A DNA stretch of 57,500 nt from Opitutia bacterium UBA957 (GTDB lineage Bacteria; Verrucomicrobiota; Verrucomicrobiia; Opitutales; UBA953), in contig DBCN01000111.1 in assembly GCA_002293065.1 (NCBI GenBank), forward strand, positions 1 through 57,500, given 5' to 3'. Below are positions 8,799 to 17,603 of the stretch, piece by piece. The stretch's first letter is position 1, and each line of letters begins with the position of its first letter. The translations under genes were made by a program, and so were the position numbers. Below the pieces are notes generated by a model. It saw nothing but the letters and a program-made list of their open reading frames with translations. It did no database searches and had not been told where the DNA came from.

Positions 8799-11700
8799 TC
8801 AGGCTCGCGGGCCGTACTTGCGCTGGGGCGGTTGGGCCGGCGGCAAGGGGTCGATCTGGACGCCGGCGAGGGCCGGGTGCTTGGCGAGCTGCCCGTAGAT
8901 GACCGGGTCAAAGCGCGTCGTCATGCCGCGCGCGGCTTCGGCGATGAGGACCCGGCCGTCGGCCTGCAGGATGCCGACCTGGACGAGCGTGCTGCCATCC
9001 ACGCGGCGGGTGTGGGCGACGAGCTTCTCCATGAAGTCACCGGCCTCGGGCCCGGGACGCAACGCGAAGAGGATGCGCTTGATCATGGCCGGCGCGTTCC
9101 GGAGCGGCTGGACGGCGTGGGCGCTGATGGACCACTCGCTGCGCTCTTCGCGGTAGGATAGGCGGGCGTCGACGATGACGTGCGCGCCATCCATGAGCAT
9201 GGGGAGGTCGCCGTCCTTCAGGACCGAGACGGCATCGTAGGCGTCGGTGAAGATGGTGACGGGGATGCTGACCGAGCGGGTCGCGACATGGAACAGGGCC
9301 CACGGGCGATTATCCTTCTTGGAGATTTTCTTCTCGAGGCCGCCGACGATGCCGCAGAGGCGGACGATGTGACGCTCCTTCTGGTCGAGGGTGATGCGGT
9401 CGAGCGGGGTGCTGAAATTGGCGATGGCCTCATCGAGTCCGAAGTAGTCCGCCAACGGGTGGCCGCTGAGGTAGAACCCAAGGAGTTGCTTCTCGTTATT
9501 GAGCATCTCCAACTTCGGCATCTTGTCGGACTTCCGCAGGATGAGGTCGGCGGTGTTCATGGAGCCGCTATCCTCCGAACCGAGCATGTCGAAGAGGCTG
9601 CCTTGGCCGCTGGCGCGTTCCTTCCGTTCGGAGGAGAAATGCCGGCGGACCGATTCGATAGAGTCGACCAAGTGGCGGCGGTCCTCGCCGGTGAAGTCGA
9701 AGCCGCCCGCGCGGGCCAAGGCTTCGATGGAGCGGGCGTTGAGGGCTTGATCGCCCATGCGGCTGATGAAGTCCGAGAAGTCCTTGAAGGCACCGTTGGC
9801 TTCGCGCTCCGCCACGATCGCCCGGGCGGCGCCTTCGCCGACGCCCTTGATCGCGCCCAGACCGAAGCGGATGGCGTTGTCCTTGATGACCGGGGTGAAG
9901 TCGGTGTCCGATTGGTTCACGTCCGGGCCGAGCATCTTCATGCCCAAGGCTTCGACCTCCGCTACGAACTCCGCCAGCTTGTCGGCGTTGCCCTGTTCGG
10001 ACGTCAACACGGCCGACATGAATTCGACCGGGTAGTTGGCCTTCAGGTAGGCAGTCTGGTACGAAAGGATGGCGTAGGCGGCGGAGTGCGACTTGTTGAA
10101 GCCGTATTCCGCGAACTTCTCCAGGGTCGCGAAGATTTCCTCCGCCTTCTTCTTCTCGATGTTGTTCGTGGCCTTCGCGCCCGCGACGAAGATGTCGCGC
10201 TGCTTCTCCATCTCTTCGCGGATCTTCTTGCCCATCGCCCGGCGAAGCATGTCGGCGCCGCCGAGGGTGTAGCCGGCGACCACGCGGGCGGCTTCCATCA
10301 CCTGTTCCTGGTAGACCAGGATGCCGTAGGTTTCCTTGGCGACCTTCTCCAGCAGCGGGTGGGCGTACTTGACGTAGTTGGGGTCCTTCTTGCCCTTGAC
10401 GTAGTCCGGGATGAACTGCATCGGGCCGGGGCGGTAGAGCGCGATGAGCGCGACGATCTCGTCGATGGCCGAGATGTTGAATTGCCGGCAGAGCGACTGC
10501 ATGCCGCCCGATTCGAGCTGGAACACGCCGACCGTCTTGGCGTCGTTGAGCAGGGCGAACGTCTTGGCGTCCTCGAACCCGACCTTCTCGATGTTGAACT
10601 TCGGCAGTTTGCGGTGCTTGCGGACGAGCTTCTGGGCGTCGTCGATGACGGTGAGCGTCTTCAGCCCCAGGAAGTCCATCTTCAGCAGGCCCAGCTTCTC
10701 GACGGGGTCCTTCGCGTATTGGGTCGTCAGGTCCCCATCCTGCATCGTGACGGGGATGATGTCCGTCAATGGCCGGTCGGCGATGATCATGCCGCACGCA
10801 TGCTTACCGCTGTTGCGCACCATGCCTTCGATGACGCGGCCGGTCTCGATGATGCTGGCGGCGGTCGGGTTGCTGCCGACTTCGGCCCGCAGTTCGTTGG
10901 ACTTCTTGAGCGCGTCTTCGAGCGAGATGTTGATGTCGTCGGGGACCAGCTTGGCCAGGCGATTGGTTTCGATGAACGGCAGGTCGCGGATGCGGGCGAG
11001 GTCGCGGACCACCATCTTGGCGCCGAAGGTGCCGAACGTGATGATGTTGGCGACGCGGTCGGCGCCGTACTTCCGGCGCACGTAGTCGACGACCTCATCG
11101 CGGCGGCGCATGCAGAAGTCGATGTCGAAGTCGGGCGCGGAGACGCGTTCGGGATTGAGGAAGCGCTCGAAGAGCAGCCCGAAGCGGATCGGGTCGATGT
11201 CGGTGATCTTCAGGCAATAGGCGACGATGGAGCCAGCGCCCGAGCCGCGGCCAGGGCCGACGGGGATGTCTTGGCGCCGCGCCCAATCGATGAAGTCCCA
11301 GACGATGAGGAAGTAGTCGACGAAACCCGTGCCGGCGATGACGCCCAACTCGTAGTCGACGCGGCGGCAGAGCTCGGCGGGACTGGTCTGTCCCGGGCCG
11401 GGAATGGTTTCGTCGGCCTGCGCCTTCGCGTCGTCGTAGTCGACGCCATAGCGTTCCTTGAGGCCGAGTTTGACGACCTCGAGGAGGTACGAGCCGTTGG
11501 CCCGCATCCCTTGGCGGGTGTCTTCGGCGATGGTGAAATCGCCCTTCTTGCCGGCGGCCACGAGCAAGCCGTTCTTGAGCTTCTCGTAGCCGTCCAGGAT
11601 GGCGTCCGTCTTCTTCGCGACCTTGGGCTTCACGCCTTCCGAGAAGATGTAGACCGGGTAATGGTTCTTGCCGACGGGCAACTGCACATCGCACATCTCG

Positions 11701-12545
11701 GCGATCTCGACGGTGTTGGTGATGGCCTGGGGCACTTCGGAGAAGACGCGGCGCATTTCGGCTTCGGTCTTCAGGTAGAATTCCTGCGCCGTATACTTCA
11801 TGCGGCGCTCATCCGCGAGGCGGGCGCCGGTCTGGATGCACAGCATCGCGTCGTGCGCGACGTTATCGGAGGCATCGACGTAGTGTACGTCGTTGGTCGC
11901 GACGACACGTAGGTTGAATTCCGTGGCGAGCTTGAGGAGGTCGGCGATGATGCGTTTCTGCTCCTCGAGGCCATGGTCCATGAGCTCGATGATGAAGTTC
12001 TCGCGGCCGAAGATCTCGACGAAGCGGCCGCACGCCTGGCGCGCGGCTTCATAGTCGCCCTTCAGCAGGTGCTGCGGGATGACGCCTTGGAGGCAGCCGC
12101 TGAAGCCGATCAGCCCGTCCGCATGCTTGGCGAGTTGGGTGATGTCGGTGCGTGGCTTGTAGTGGAGCCCGCGGACGTGCGCGTCGGAGACGAGCTTGGT
12201 GAGGTTCTGGTAGCCTTTGAAATTCCGCGCCAGCACGCCCATGTGGTAGTACTTGTGCTCGCGGCGATCCGGCTTGTCGGTGAGGGCGTGGTCCCAGACG
12301 AGGTAGAGCTCGCACCCGAGCAAGGGCTTGAGCTTCACGTCGCCCTTGGAGCGCTGCTTGGCTTCGTTCCAGAAATCGAATAGGCCGAAAAGATTGCCGT
12401 GGTCGGTGATGGCCACCGCGCGCATGTTCATGTCGCACGCCCGCTCCATGAGACGGTCGATGCGCGAGCAACCGTCGAGCATGCTGTAGTCGGTGTGCAC
12501 GTGGAGGTGCACGAAGTCGCGACTGATGGATTCCGGGTCGGCCAT
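8799..12545 (-). CDS. dnaE: DNA polymerase III subunit alpha
   Basis: The replicative polymerase, 1248 residues from the ATG at 12545. A frame extension to 12623 adds a proline-rich stretch unlike the family, so I reject it. The N-terminal PHP domain begins FVHLHVHTDYSMLDG and continues AITDHGNLFGLFDFW. The polymerase core shows GPGRGSGAGSIVAY and the catalytic aspartates in APDFDIDFCMRRRD near residue 470. GYNFNKSH-like text appears as AEYGFNKSHSAAYA. GQGSLFDML near residue 980 fits a beta-clamp-binding motif. An OB-fold domain precedes the C-terminus (LCGIVGGLEKKIS). Length and layout match the DnaE1 type. It lies downstream of tyrS on the same strand with a 108-base gap. Confidence 0.97.
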   Translation of the reverse strand: MADPESISRDFVHLHVHTDYSMLDGCSRIDRLMERACDMNMRAVAITDHGNLFGLFDFWNEAKQRSKGDVKLKPLLGCELYLVWDHALTDKPDRREHKYYHMGVLARNFKGYQNLTKLVSDAHVRGLHYKPRTDITQLAKHADGLIGFSGCLQGVIPQHLLKGDYEAARQACGRFVEIFGRENFIIELMDHGLEEQKRIIADLLKLATEFNLRVVATNDVHYVDASDNVAHDAMLCIQTGARLADERRMKYTAQEFYLKTEAEMRRVFSEVPQAITNTVEIAEMCDVQLPVGKNHYPVYIFSEGVKPKVAKKTDAILDGYEKLKNGLLVAAGKKGDFTIAEDTRQGMRANGSYLLEVVKLGLKERYGVDYDDAKAQADETIPGPGQTSPAELCRRVDYELGVIAGTGFVDYFLIVWDFIDWARRQDIPVGPGRGSGAGSIVAYCLKITDIDPIRFGLLFERFLNPERVSAPDFDIDFCMRRRDEVVDYVRRKYGADRVANIITFGTFGAKMVVRDLARIRDLPFIETNRLAKLVPDDINISLEDALKKSNELRAEVGSNPTAASIIETGRVIEGMVRNSGKHACGMIIADRPLTDIIPVTMQDGDLTTQYAKDPVEKLGLLKMDFLGLKTLTVIDDAQKLVRKHRKLPKFNIEKVGFEDAKTFALLNDAKTVGVFQLESGGMQSLCRQFNISAIDEIVALIALYRPGPMQFIPDYVKGKKDPNYVKYAHPLLEKVAKETYGILVYQEQVMEAARVVAGYTLGGADMLRRAMGKKIREEMEKQRDIFVAGAKATNNIEKKKAEEIFATLEKFAEYGFNKSHSAAYAILSYQTAYLKANYPVEFMSAVLTSEQGNADKLAEFVAEVEALGMKMLGPDVNQSDTDFTPVIKDNAIRFGLGAIKGVGEGAARAIVAEREANGAFKDFSDFISRMGDQALNARSIEALARAGGFDFTGEDRRHLVDSIESVRRHFSSERKERASGQGSLFDMLGSEDSGSMNTADLILRKSDKMPKLEMLNNEKQLLGFYLSGHPLADYFGLDEAIANFSTPLDRITLDQKERHIVRLCGIVGGLEKKISKKDNRPWALFHVATRSVSIPVTIFTDAYDAVSVLKDGDLPMLMDGAHVIVDARLSYREERSEWSISAHAVQPLRNAPAMIKRILFALRPGPEAGDFMEKLVAHTRRVDGSTLVQVGILQADGRVLIAEAARGMTTRFDPVIYGQLAKHPALAGVQIDPLPPAQPPQRKYGPRA

Positions 12546-12653
12546 GCGTGGGCCCGGATAATAGGTCGCGGGGTCAGGGCAGGGGAAGGGGATAATCGGC
12601 GGATTATTCGCCGACTTGTCCACAGGCCCGCCGGGGCGGTCGCAGGGCCTGCT

Positions 12654-13841
12654 TTACTTGACCTTCACGAACGTCCGCTTGCCGGCCTGGATGACGAGCT
12701 CACCGCTGGGCTGGGCGACCTTGAGCGCAGGGTCGGAGACCTTCTCATCCCCGATCTTCACGGCCCCGCCTTCGATGAGGCGGCGGATTTCCTTCTTCGA
12801 CGGGAAGAGGTTGGTGGCGGCCAAGAGGTCGACGATGCCGGCTTCGCTGGCGCCACCGGACAGGGCGGCCCAAGCGAACTCGGGCATGTCCGAACGGACG
12901 CCGCCCTTGGAAAAGACGTTCTCGAATTCGGCGCGTTCCTTCGCCCCCGCTCCCTCGCCGTGGAACTTGTCCGTGAGGCGCGTGGCGAGTTGTTTCTTCA
13001 TCTCCATCGGGTGTTGCGCCTGCAGGCCGCGGATTTCGTCTTCGGTGAGTTCGAGCAAGAGGCGGTAGTAGACCCACATCGTGGCGTCGGGCACGGACAT
13101 CACCTTGCCGAAGATGTCCTTCGGGTTGTGGTTGAAGGAGATGTAGTTGCCGAGGCTCTTGGACATCTTCTTCTCGCCGTCGAGGCCGACGAGCAGGGGC
13201 ATGCCGAGCACGGCCTGCGGGGCTTGGCCCGCTTGTTCCTGGAGGTCGCGGCCGACCATCATGTTGAAGAGCTGGTCGCTGCCGCCGATCTCGATGTCGG
13301 CCTTGAGCATGACGGAGTCATGGCCCTGCAGGAGCGGGTAGAGGAACTCGACGATCGAAATCGGGGTCTTGCTGTCGTAGCGCTTGGCGAAGTCATCGCG
13401 CACCAGCATCTGGGCCACGGTCATCTGGCGGCTGAGCTGCAAGGCATCCAAGAACGTCATCTGCCCGAACCACTCGCTGTTGCGGCGGATTTCGGTCTTC
13501 TTCGGGTCGAGGATGCGGTAGGCCTGTTCGAGGTAGGTCTTGGCGTTGAATTCGATTTCGGCCTCCGTGAGCACCGGGCGCGTATCGGAACGGCCGGTTG
13601 GGTCGCCGATGCGCGTGGTGTAATCGCCGATAATCAGGACGGCCTGATGGCCGAGGTCCTGGAATTGGCGGAGCTTGTTGAGCACCACCATGTGGCCGAA
13701 GGTCAGGTCCGGGCGGGTGGGGTCGACGCCGAGCTTCACGCGCAGGGTCTTCCCGGCCTCAAGGCGCTTGAGGATATCTTCGCCACCGATGAATTTCTCG
13801 GTGCGGGCCTTCATGGCCGTCAACTGTTCCGCGGGCGACAT
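12654..13841 (-). CDS. tyrS: Tyrosyl-tRNA synthetase
   Basis: A 395-residue class I aminoacyl-tRNA synthetase charging tRNA-Tyr. I start at the ATG at 13841 (MSPAEQLTAMKARTEKF); a longer frame to 13880 adds only a short unlikely extension. The HIGH-equivalent sits in DLTFGHMVVLNKL near residue 50, GDYTTRIGDPTGRSDTR is the conserved ATP-site run, IGGSDQLFNMM binds the substrate pocket, and the KMSKS loop is present exactly (EKKMSKSLGNY). A C-terminal S4-like RNA-binding domain starts around SKKEIRRLIEGGAVKIG. The gene is divergent from the M20 peptidase gene at 13950 and co-directional with dnaE. Confidence 0.96.
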   Translation of the reverse strand: MSPAEQLTAMKARTEKFIGGEDILKRLEAGKTLRVKLGVDPTRPDLTFGHMVVLNKLRQFQDLGHQAVLIIGDYTTRIGDPTGRSDTRPVLTEAEIEFNAKTYLEQAYRILDPKKTEIRRNSEWFGQMTFLDALQLSRQMTVAQMLVRDDFAKRYDSKTPISIVEFLYPLLQGHDSVMLKADIEIGGSDQLFNMMVGRDLQEQAGQAPQAVLGMPLLVGLDGEKKMSKSLGNYISFNHNPKDIFGKVMSVPDATMWVYYRLLLELTEDEIRGLQAQHPMEMKKQLATRLTDKFHGEGAGAKERAEFENVFSKGGVRSDMPEFAWAALSGGASEAGIVDLLAATNLFPSKKEIRRLIEGGAVKIGDEKVSDPALKVAQPSGELVIQAGKRTFVKVK

Positions 13842-13949
13842 GGGTCTAATCTTTCCGAAGCCCGCCCTGGGGGAAGTCAAAAAGCACCAAAGCGTCGGCT
13901 AAGTCCGGGTGTGCCTTGCCCTTCGGGGCGAAAACGCCCTAATGGAGGC

Positions 13950-15329
13950 ATGGATCTCGTCCGCGAACTCATCGAATACGTCAAGCACCCGAGCGTCTCG
14001 ACCGACCCCGCCTTCAAGGTGGGGATGACGGGTGCCCGCGAGCACATCTGCGGCTTGCTGAAGCAGGCCGGCCTGGAGATCGAGGTCGTCCCGACGCCGC
14101 TCCATCCGATCGTCTTGGCCCGTCGCCGTGGTCCGGCTGAATGGCCCCACATCGTGCTCTATGGCCACTACGATGTTCAGCCCGCCGACCCGTTGAACCT
14201 TTGGACCACGCCCGCCTTCGAGCCGGTGGTGCGCGATGGTCGCATCTGGGGCCGCGGTACCGCCGATAACAAGGGCCCGCACTTGGTGGCCGTCGTGGCG
14301 CTCGCCCAGTTGCTGAAGCGCCGTCCGGACCTCCCGCTCCGCATCACTTTCCTCATCGAAGGCGAGGAGGAGATCGGTTCCCCGAGCTTCCCGGAATTCC
14401 TGCATAATCACAAGAAGGAGCTGGCGGAAGCGGATTGCGTGGTGCTGTCCGACACCGCTTCCCCGTCGACCGACCAAATCGTCATCACGACCGGCCTGCG
14501 CGGTATCGTCGGCCTCGAGGTGGGACTGACCGGTCCGCGTTCGGACCTGCACTCCGGCCTGCACGGCGGGGCGGTCTATAACCCGATCCAAGCCTTGGCG
14601 GAACTCTGCGCCTCGTTGCACGATGCCGATAATGCCGTGACGGTGGAGGGCTTCTACGACGGCGTGGAACAGCCGACCGGCTGGGAGCGTGAGGAATTGC
14701 GAAAGCTCCCGCTGACCGAGGAGGCTTACCGCCGTTTCTTGGATGTGGAAGCCTTGCATCCAGCACCTGGGCTCGACGGGCTCGAGGCCGTGCGTTTTGC
14801 CCCGACGCTCGAGTTCAACGGCATCGGTGGCGGTTATCAAGGAAAGGGCTCCAAGACGGTCATCCCTTCCAAGGTCTTCGCGAAGATCACCTGCCGTCTC
14901 GTTCCAGGCCAAGACCCGGTCGTGGTGCATCGCAAGGTGGCCGAGGCCATCCACGCGCGTGCGCCGAAGGGCGTCCGGGTGGAGATCAAGGAAATGCAGG
15001 GAAATGCCGCGTATTACGTCTGCCCCCCGGATCGCCCGAACACGCCGAAGGAGCAGAACCCGGTCCTCGCCCGCGCCTTCCGTGAGGCCGATAAAGCCAT
15101 CGCCCAAGCCTTCGGCAAAGCGCCCCTGTACCTGCGTGAAGGTGGCAGCGTGCCCATCATCGGCGACATCCGTCGCGAGACCGGCCTCGACTCGGTCATG
15201 ATCGGGCTCTTCACGCCGGACTCCAACTTGCATGCCCCGGACGAGAACTTCGAACTGGGTATGGCGGAGAAGGCCGTGAAGGCCTACGAGCTCCTGCTCG
15301 AGCGCGTGGCCGGCACCCCGCGTCGCTGA
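13950..15329 (+). CDS. M20/M25/M40 family metallo-dipeptidase
   Basis: A 459-residue dinuclear zinc peptidase of the PepV/CNDP type. LYGHYDVQPADP gives the first metal histidine and aspartate, WGRGTADNKGPH the bridging aspartate, and LIEGEEEIGSPSF the general base and metal glutamates. DLHSGLHGGAVYNP belongs to the lid domain, and SVPIIGDI near the C-terminus is typical. There is no signal peptide, so it probably hydrolyses dipeptides in the cytoplasm. The start is the ATG at 13950; GGAGG lies only a base before it, too close to act normally, and the 13926-13939 stretch can form a short GGGCG/CGCCC hairpin. Divergent from tyrS. Confidence 0.92.
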   Translation: MDLVRELIEYVKHPSVSTDPAFKVGMTGAREHICGLLKQAGLEIEVVPTPLHPIVLARRRGPAEWPHIVLYGHYDVQPADPLNLWTTPAFEPVVRDGRIWGRGTADNKGPHLVAVVALAQLLKRRPDLPLRITFLIEGEEEIGSPSFPEFLHNHKKELAEADCVVLSDTASPSTDQIVITTGLRGIVGLEVGLTGPRSDLHSGLHGGAVYNPIQALAELCASLHDADNAVTVEGFYDGVEQPTGWEREELRKLPLTEEAYRRFLDVEALHPAPGLDGLEAVRFAPTLEFNGIGGGYQGKGSKTVIPSKVFAKITCRLVPGQDPVVVHRKVAEAIHARAPKGVRVEIKEMQGNAAYYVCPPDRPNTPKEQNPVLARAFREADKAIAQAFGKAPLYLREGGSVPIIGDIRRETGLDSVMIGLFTPDSNLHAPDENFELGMAEKAVKAYELLLERVAGTPRR

Positions 15330-15354
15330 AGGCTAGGTCGCAAGGTCGGGACCG

Positions 15355-15383
15355 CGAAAAACCGACTTAAACAGGGTTTTTCG
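15355..15383 (+). promoter_or_regulatory. Perfect 9-bp inverted repeat upstream of accD
   Basis: CGAAAAACC at 15355-15363 and GGTTTTTCG at 15375-15383 are exact complements separated by 11 bases. The dyad lies between the M20 peptidase stop and the accD start, 67 bases before the latter. It is AT-rich in the stem and lacks a terminal T-run, so it looks more like an operator or leader hairpin than a terminator. Confidence 0.3.
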
Positions 15384-15449
15384 GGGTTCTCTGTGCGCCT
15401 TTAACCTTTCACCACGCGGGAGAAACTCTCAACATCTCGGCTCTCCACC

Positions 15450-16319
15450 ATGGCCGTCTTCCGCAAGCGTACGCACACCCCGACTCCTAAGAAAAAGGAT
15501 ATCCCGGCAGGTCTCTGGACCAAGTGCCCCCAGTCGGGCGAAATGGTCTACACCAAGGACCTCGAGGCCAACTGGAACGTCTTCCCCGGCAGCGGCTACC
15601 ATGACCGCCTTTCGACCAAGCGTCGCATCGCCCTCCTGATCGACGACGGCACCTGGAAGGAGACGGACTCCAAGCTGACCTCCCGCGACCCCCTTAAGTT
15701 CACCGCCGGTGGCTCCTACCCCGAGCGTCTGGCCCAGCACCAGAAGAAGTCCGGCCTGCGCGACTCCGTCGTCTGTGGCCACGGCCTCATGGACGGCCTA
15801 CCCGTTTCCCTCGCGATCATGGACTTCTCGTTCATGGGCGCGTCGATGGGGTCCGTCGCCGGCGAGAAAGTGACCCGTGCGATCGAGCGCGCCATCAAGA
15901 TGAAGTGCCCTTGCGTCGTCGTCTGCGCGTCCGGCGGCGCCCGCATGCAGGAAGGCATCCTATCGCTCATGCAGATGGCCAAGACCAGCGCGGCCCTCGC
16001 CAAGCTCCGTGCCGCTGGCCTGCCTTACATCGCCGTCCTGACCAATCCAACCATGGCCGGCGTGATGGCTTCCTACGCGACCTTGGGCGACGTCATCGTC
16101 GCCGAGCCCGCCGCGCTCATCGGCTTCGCCGGCGCCCGCGTCATCAAGGAAACGACCAACCAGGACCTCCCCGACGGCTTCCAGACTTCCGAATTCCTCC
16201 TCAAGCGCGGCCTCATCGACATGATCGTCCACCGCAAGGAGATGAAGGCGAAGCTGGCGAGCCTGCTTCGGGCCTTGGCCCACCGTGCGCCGAAGGGCGG
16301 CAAGCGTCGCGCGGCCTAA
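15450..16319 (+). CDS. accD: Acetyl-CoA carboxylase carboxyltransferase subunit beta, degenerate zinc ribbon
   Basis: A 289-residue AccD, the beta subunit that with AccA transfers CO2 from biotin to acetyl-CoA in fatty-acid synthesis. The crotonase-fold core is complete: DFSFMGASMGSVAGEK, VVVCASGGARMQEGILSLMQ, NPTMAGVMASYATLGD and EPAALIGFAGARVI. The N-terminal region is unusual. Normal AccD has a Cys4 zinc ribbon of the form CPSCG...VCPKCGYH. Here the two halves read TKCPQSGEMVY (C26, S29) and NVFPGSGYHDR (F45, S48), so only one of four cysteines remains although the surrounding residues are conserved. The protein should not bind structural zinc in the usual way. The gene is followed 15 bases later by folC, a common accD-folC arrangement. 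Confidence 0.96.
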   Translation: MAVFRKRTHTPTPKKKDIPAGLWTKCPQSGEMVYTKDLEANWNVFPGSGYHDRLSTKRRIALLIDDGTWKETDSKLTSRDPLKFTAGGSYPERLAQHQKKSGLRDSVVCGHGLMDGLPVSLAIMDFSFMGASMGSVAGEKVTRAIERAIKMKCPCVVVCASGGARMQEGILSLMQMAKTSAALAKLRAAGLPYIAVLTNPTMAGVMASYATLGDVIVAEPAALIGFAGARVIKETTNQDLPDGFQTSEFLLKRGLIDMIVHRKEMKAKLASLLRALAHRAPKGGKRRAA

Positions 16320-16334
16320 CGGCCCTCGGCCGAC

Positions 16335-17603
16335 ATGGAAGCGGCCACCACGCTGCGCTGGTTGACGGGCTTGCGTAACCTCGGTTCGCGGCTCGGCATC
16401 GACCGGATGCGCTTGCTCTCCGCGCGGATCGGCCAACCCGAGCGGGCGCAGCCGTGTTTCCATGTCGCCGGGACCAACGGCAAGGGCTCGACCTCCGCGA
16501 TGATCGAGGCGATCCAGCGCGCCCACGGTCGCCGCACGGGTCTCTACACCAGCCCGCATCTGGTCAGCATCGGTGAACGCATCCAGATCGACCGCGGCCC
16601 GCTGACCGACGCGGCCGTGGTCACCCTGGCCGAACGCCTGCGTCCGCACTACGAAGCCATCCGCGCCGAAGATCCGGAGAACGCCCCGACGTTCTTTGAA
16701 CTCATCACGGCGGCGGCGTTGCTCGAATTCGCCGAGCGGAAGGTCGATGTGGCCATCTTGGAGACCGGCCTCGGTGGCCGGCTCGACGCCACCAATGTCT
16801 GCGCGCCGGAAGTCTGCGTGATCACCTCCATCGGACTCGACCACCAGGAGTACCTCGGCCCGACCCTTGCCGCGATCGCCGGCGAGAAGGCGGGTATCCT
16901 CAAGTCCGGCGTGCCTTGCGTCGTCGGACAGCTTCCCGCCGAAGCGGAGGCCGTCATCGCCGCGCGCGCCCGCGCAATCGGCGCCCCCCTGCATTTTGTC
17001 CGCGACCATTTCGCCACCGGCTTGCCGGAGACGAACCTCGCCGGAACGCACCAACGTTGGAACGCCGGCGCCGCCTGGTTGGCGTGTGCGTTGGCGACGC
17101 GCTGGCCCTTTGCCGCGGAGGTCGCGACGGCGGCGTTGCGGAATGTCGCGTGGGCCGGACGGTGGCAGCGCCTGACGCTGAACGACGGGCGCGTTTTGAT
17201 TATCGATGGCTCGCACAACGAGGAAGGCATCCGCGCGATCGAGCCGCTGCTCGCGGCGTTGCCTCACCCCACGATCGTGGTGGGCGCCTTGGGCCTGGAT
17301 CGCGCGCAGCCCCTCGTCGTCGCCGCGGCCCGCCACGCCGCGCGGCTCGTGCTGGTGCGACCGGATAACGAACGAGCGTGCTCGGTGGAGGAACTCGCCA
17401 CCCTCGTGCCGGCGGATTTCCGCGGTGAAGTCGCGCGCGGTTCCCCGGCGGAGCTGTTCCCGGCCGCGGGCACCTGCACCACCGCTGGCGACCCCATCGT
17501 CGTCCTCGGGTCGCTTTATCTGGTCGGCGAAGTGCTGGCGCGCCATCAAGGCCTCGGCGTCTCGACCGCGGCTTGGCAGGATCGCCTGCCGCCCAAGCCA
17601 TGA
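16335..17603 (+). CDS. folC: Bifunctional folylpolyglutamate/dihydrofolate synthase
   Basis: A 422-residue Mur-ligase-fold enzyme that adds glutamate to dihydropteroate and folates. VAGTNGKGSTSAMIEA is the ATP-binding P-loop, YTSPHLVSIGERIQID is the folate-binding run, and LETGLGGRLDATN with ITSIGLDHQEYLGPTL carries the metal-binding residues. The C-terminal Rossmann-like domain includes LIIDGSHNEEGIRAIEPLL. The start at 16335 gives MEAATTLRWLTGLRNLGSRL, close to the normal beginning. The stop overlaps the next start as ATGA, so folC and the pseudouridine synthase are likely co-translated. Confidence 0.94.
   Translation: MEAATTLRWLTGLRNLGSRLGIDRMRLLSARIGQPERAQPCFHVAGTNGKGSTSAMIEAIQRAHGRRTGLYTSPHLVSIGERIQIDRGPLTDAAVVTLAERLRPHYEAIRAEDPENAPTFFELITAAALLEFAERKVDVAILETGLGGRLDATNVCAPEVCVITSIGLDHQEYLGPTLAAIAGEKAGILKSGVPCVVGQLPAEAEAVIAARARAIGAPLHFVRDHFATGLPETNLAGTHQRWNAGAAWLACALATRWPFAAEVATAALRNVAWAGRWQRLTLNDGRVLIIDGSHNEEGIRAIEPLLAALPHPTIVVGALGLDRAQPLVVAAARHAARLVLVRPDNERACSVEELATLVPADFRGEVARGSPAELFPAAGTCTTAGDPIVVLGSLYLVGEVLARHQGLGVSTAAWQDRLPPKP

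Noticed and set aside
9180..11912. A 910-residue plus-strand frame antisense to dnaE
   Set aside because: The minus strand encodes an unmistakable DNA polymerase III alpha; the antisense frame is a GC-bias artefact with no motif.
12546..12623. N-terminal extension of DnaE
   Set aside because: The 26 added residues are proline-rich and outside the PHP domain, which starts properly after the ATG at 12545.
12399..13949. N-terminal extension of the M20 peptidase frame through tyrS
   Set aside because: The extension is antisense to tyrS and dnaE. Family similarity begins at the ATG at 13950.
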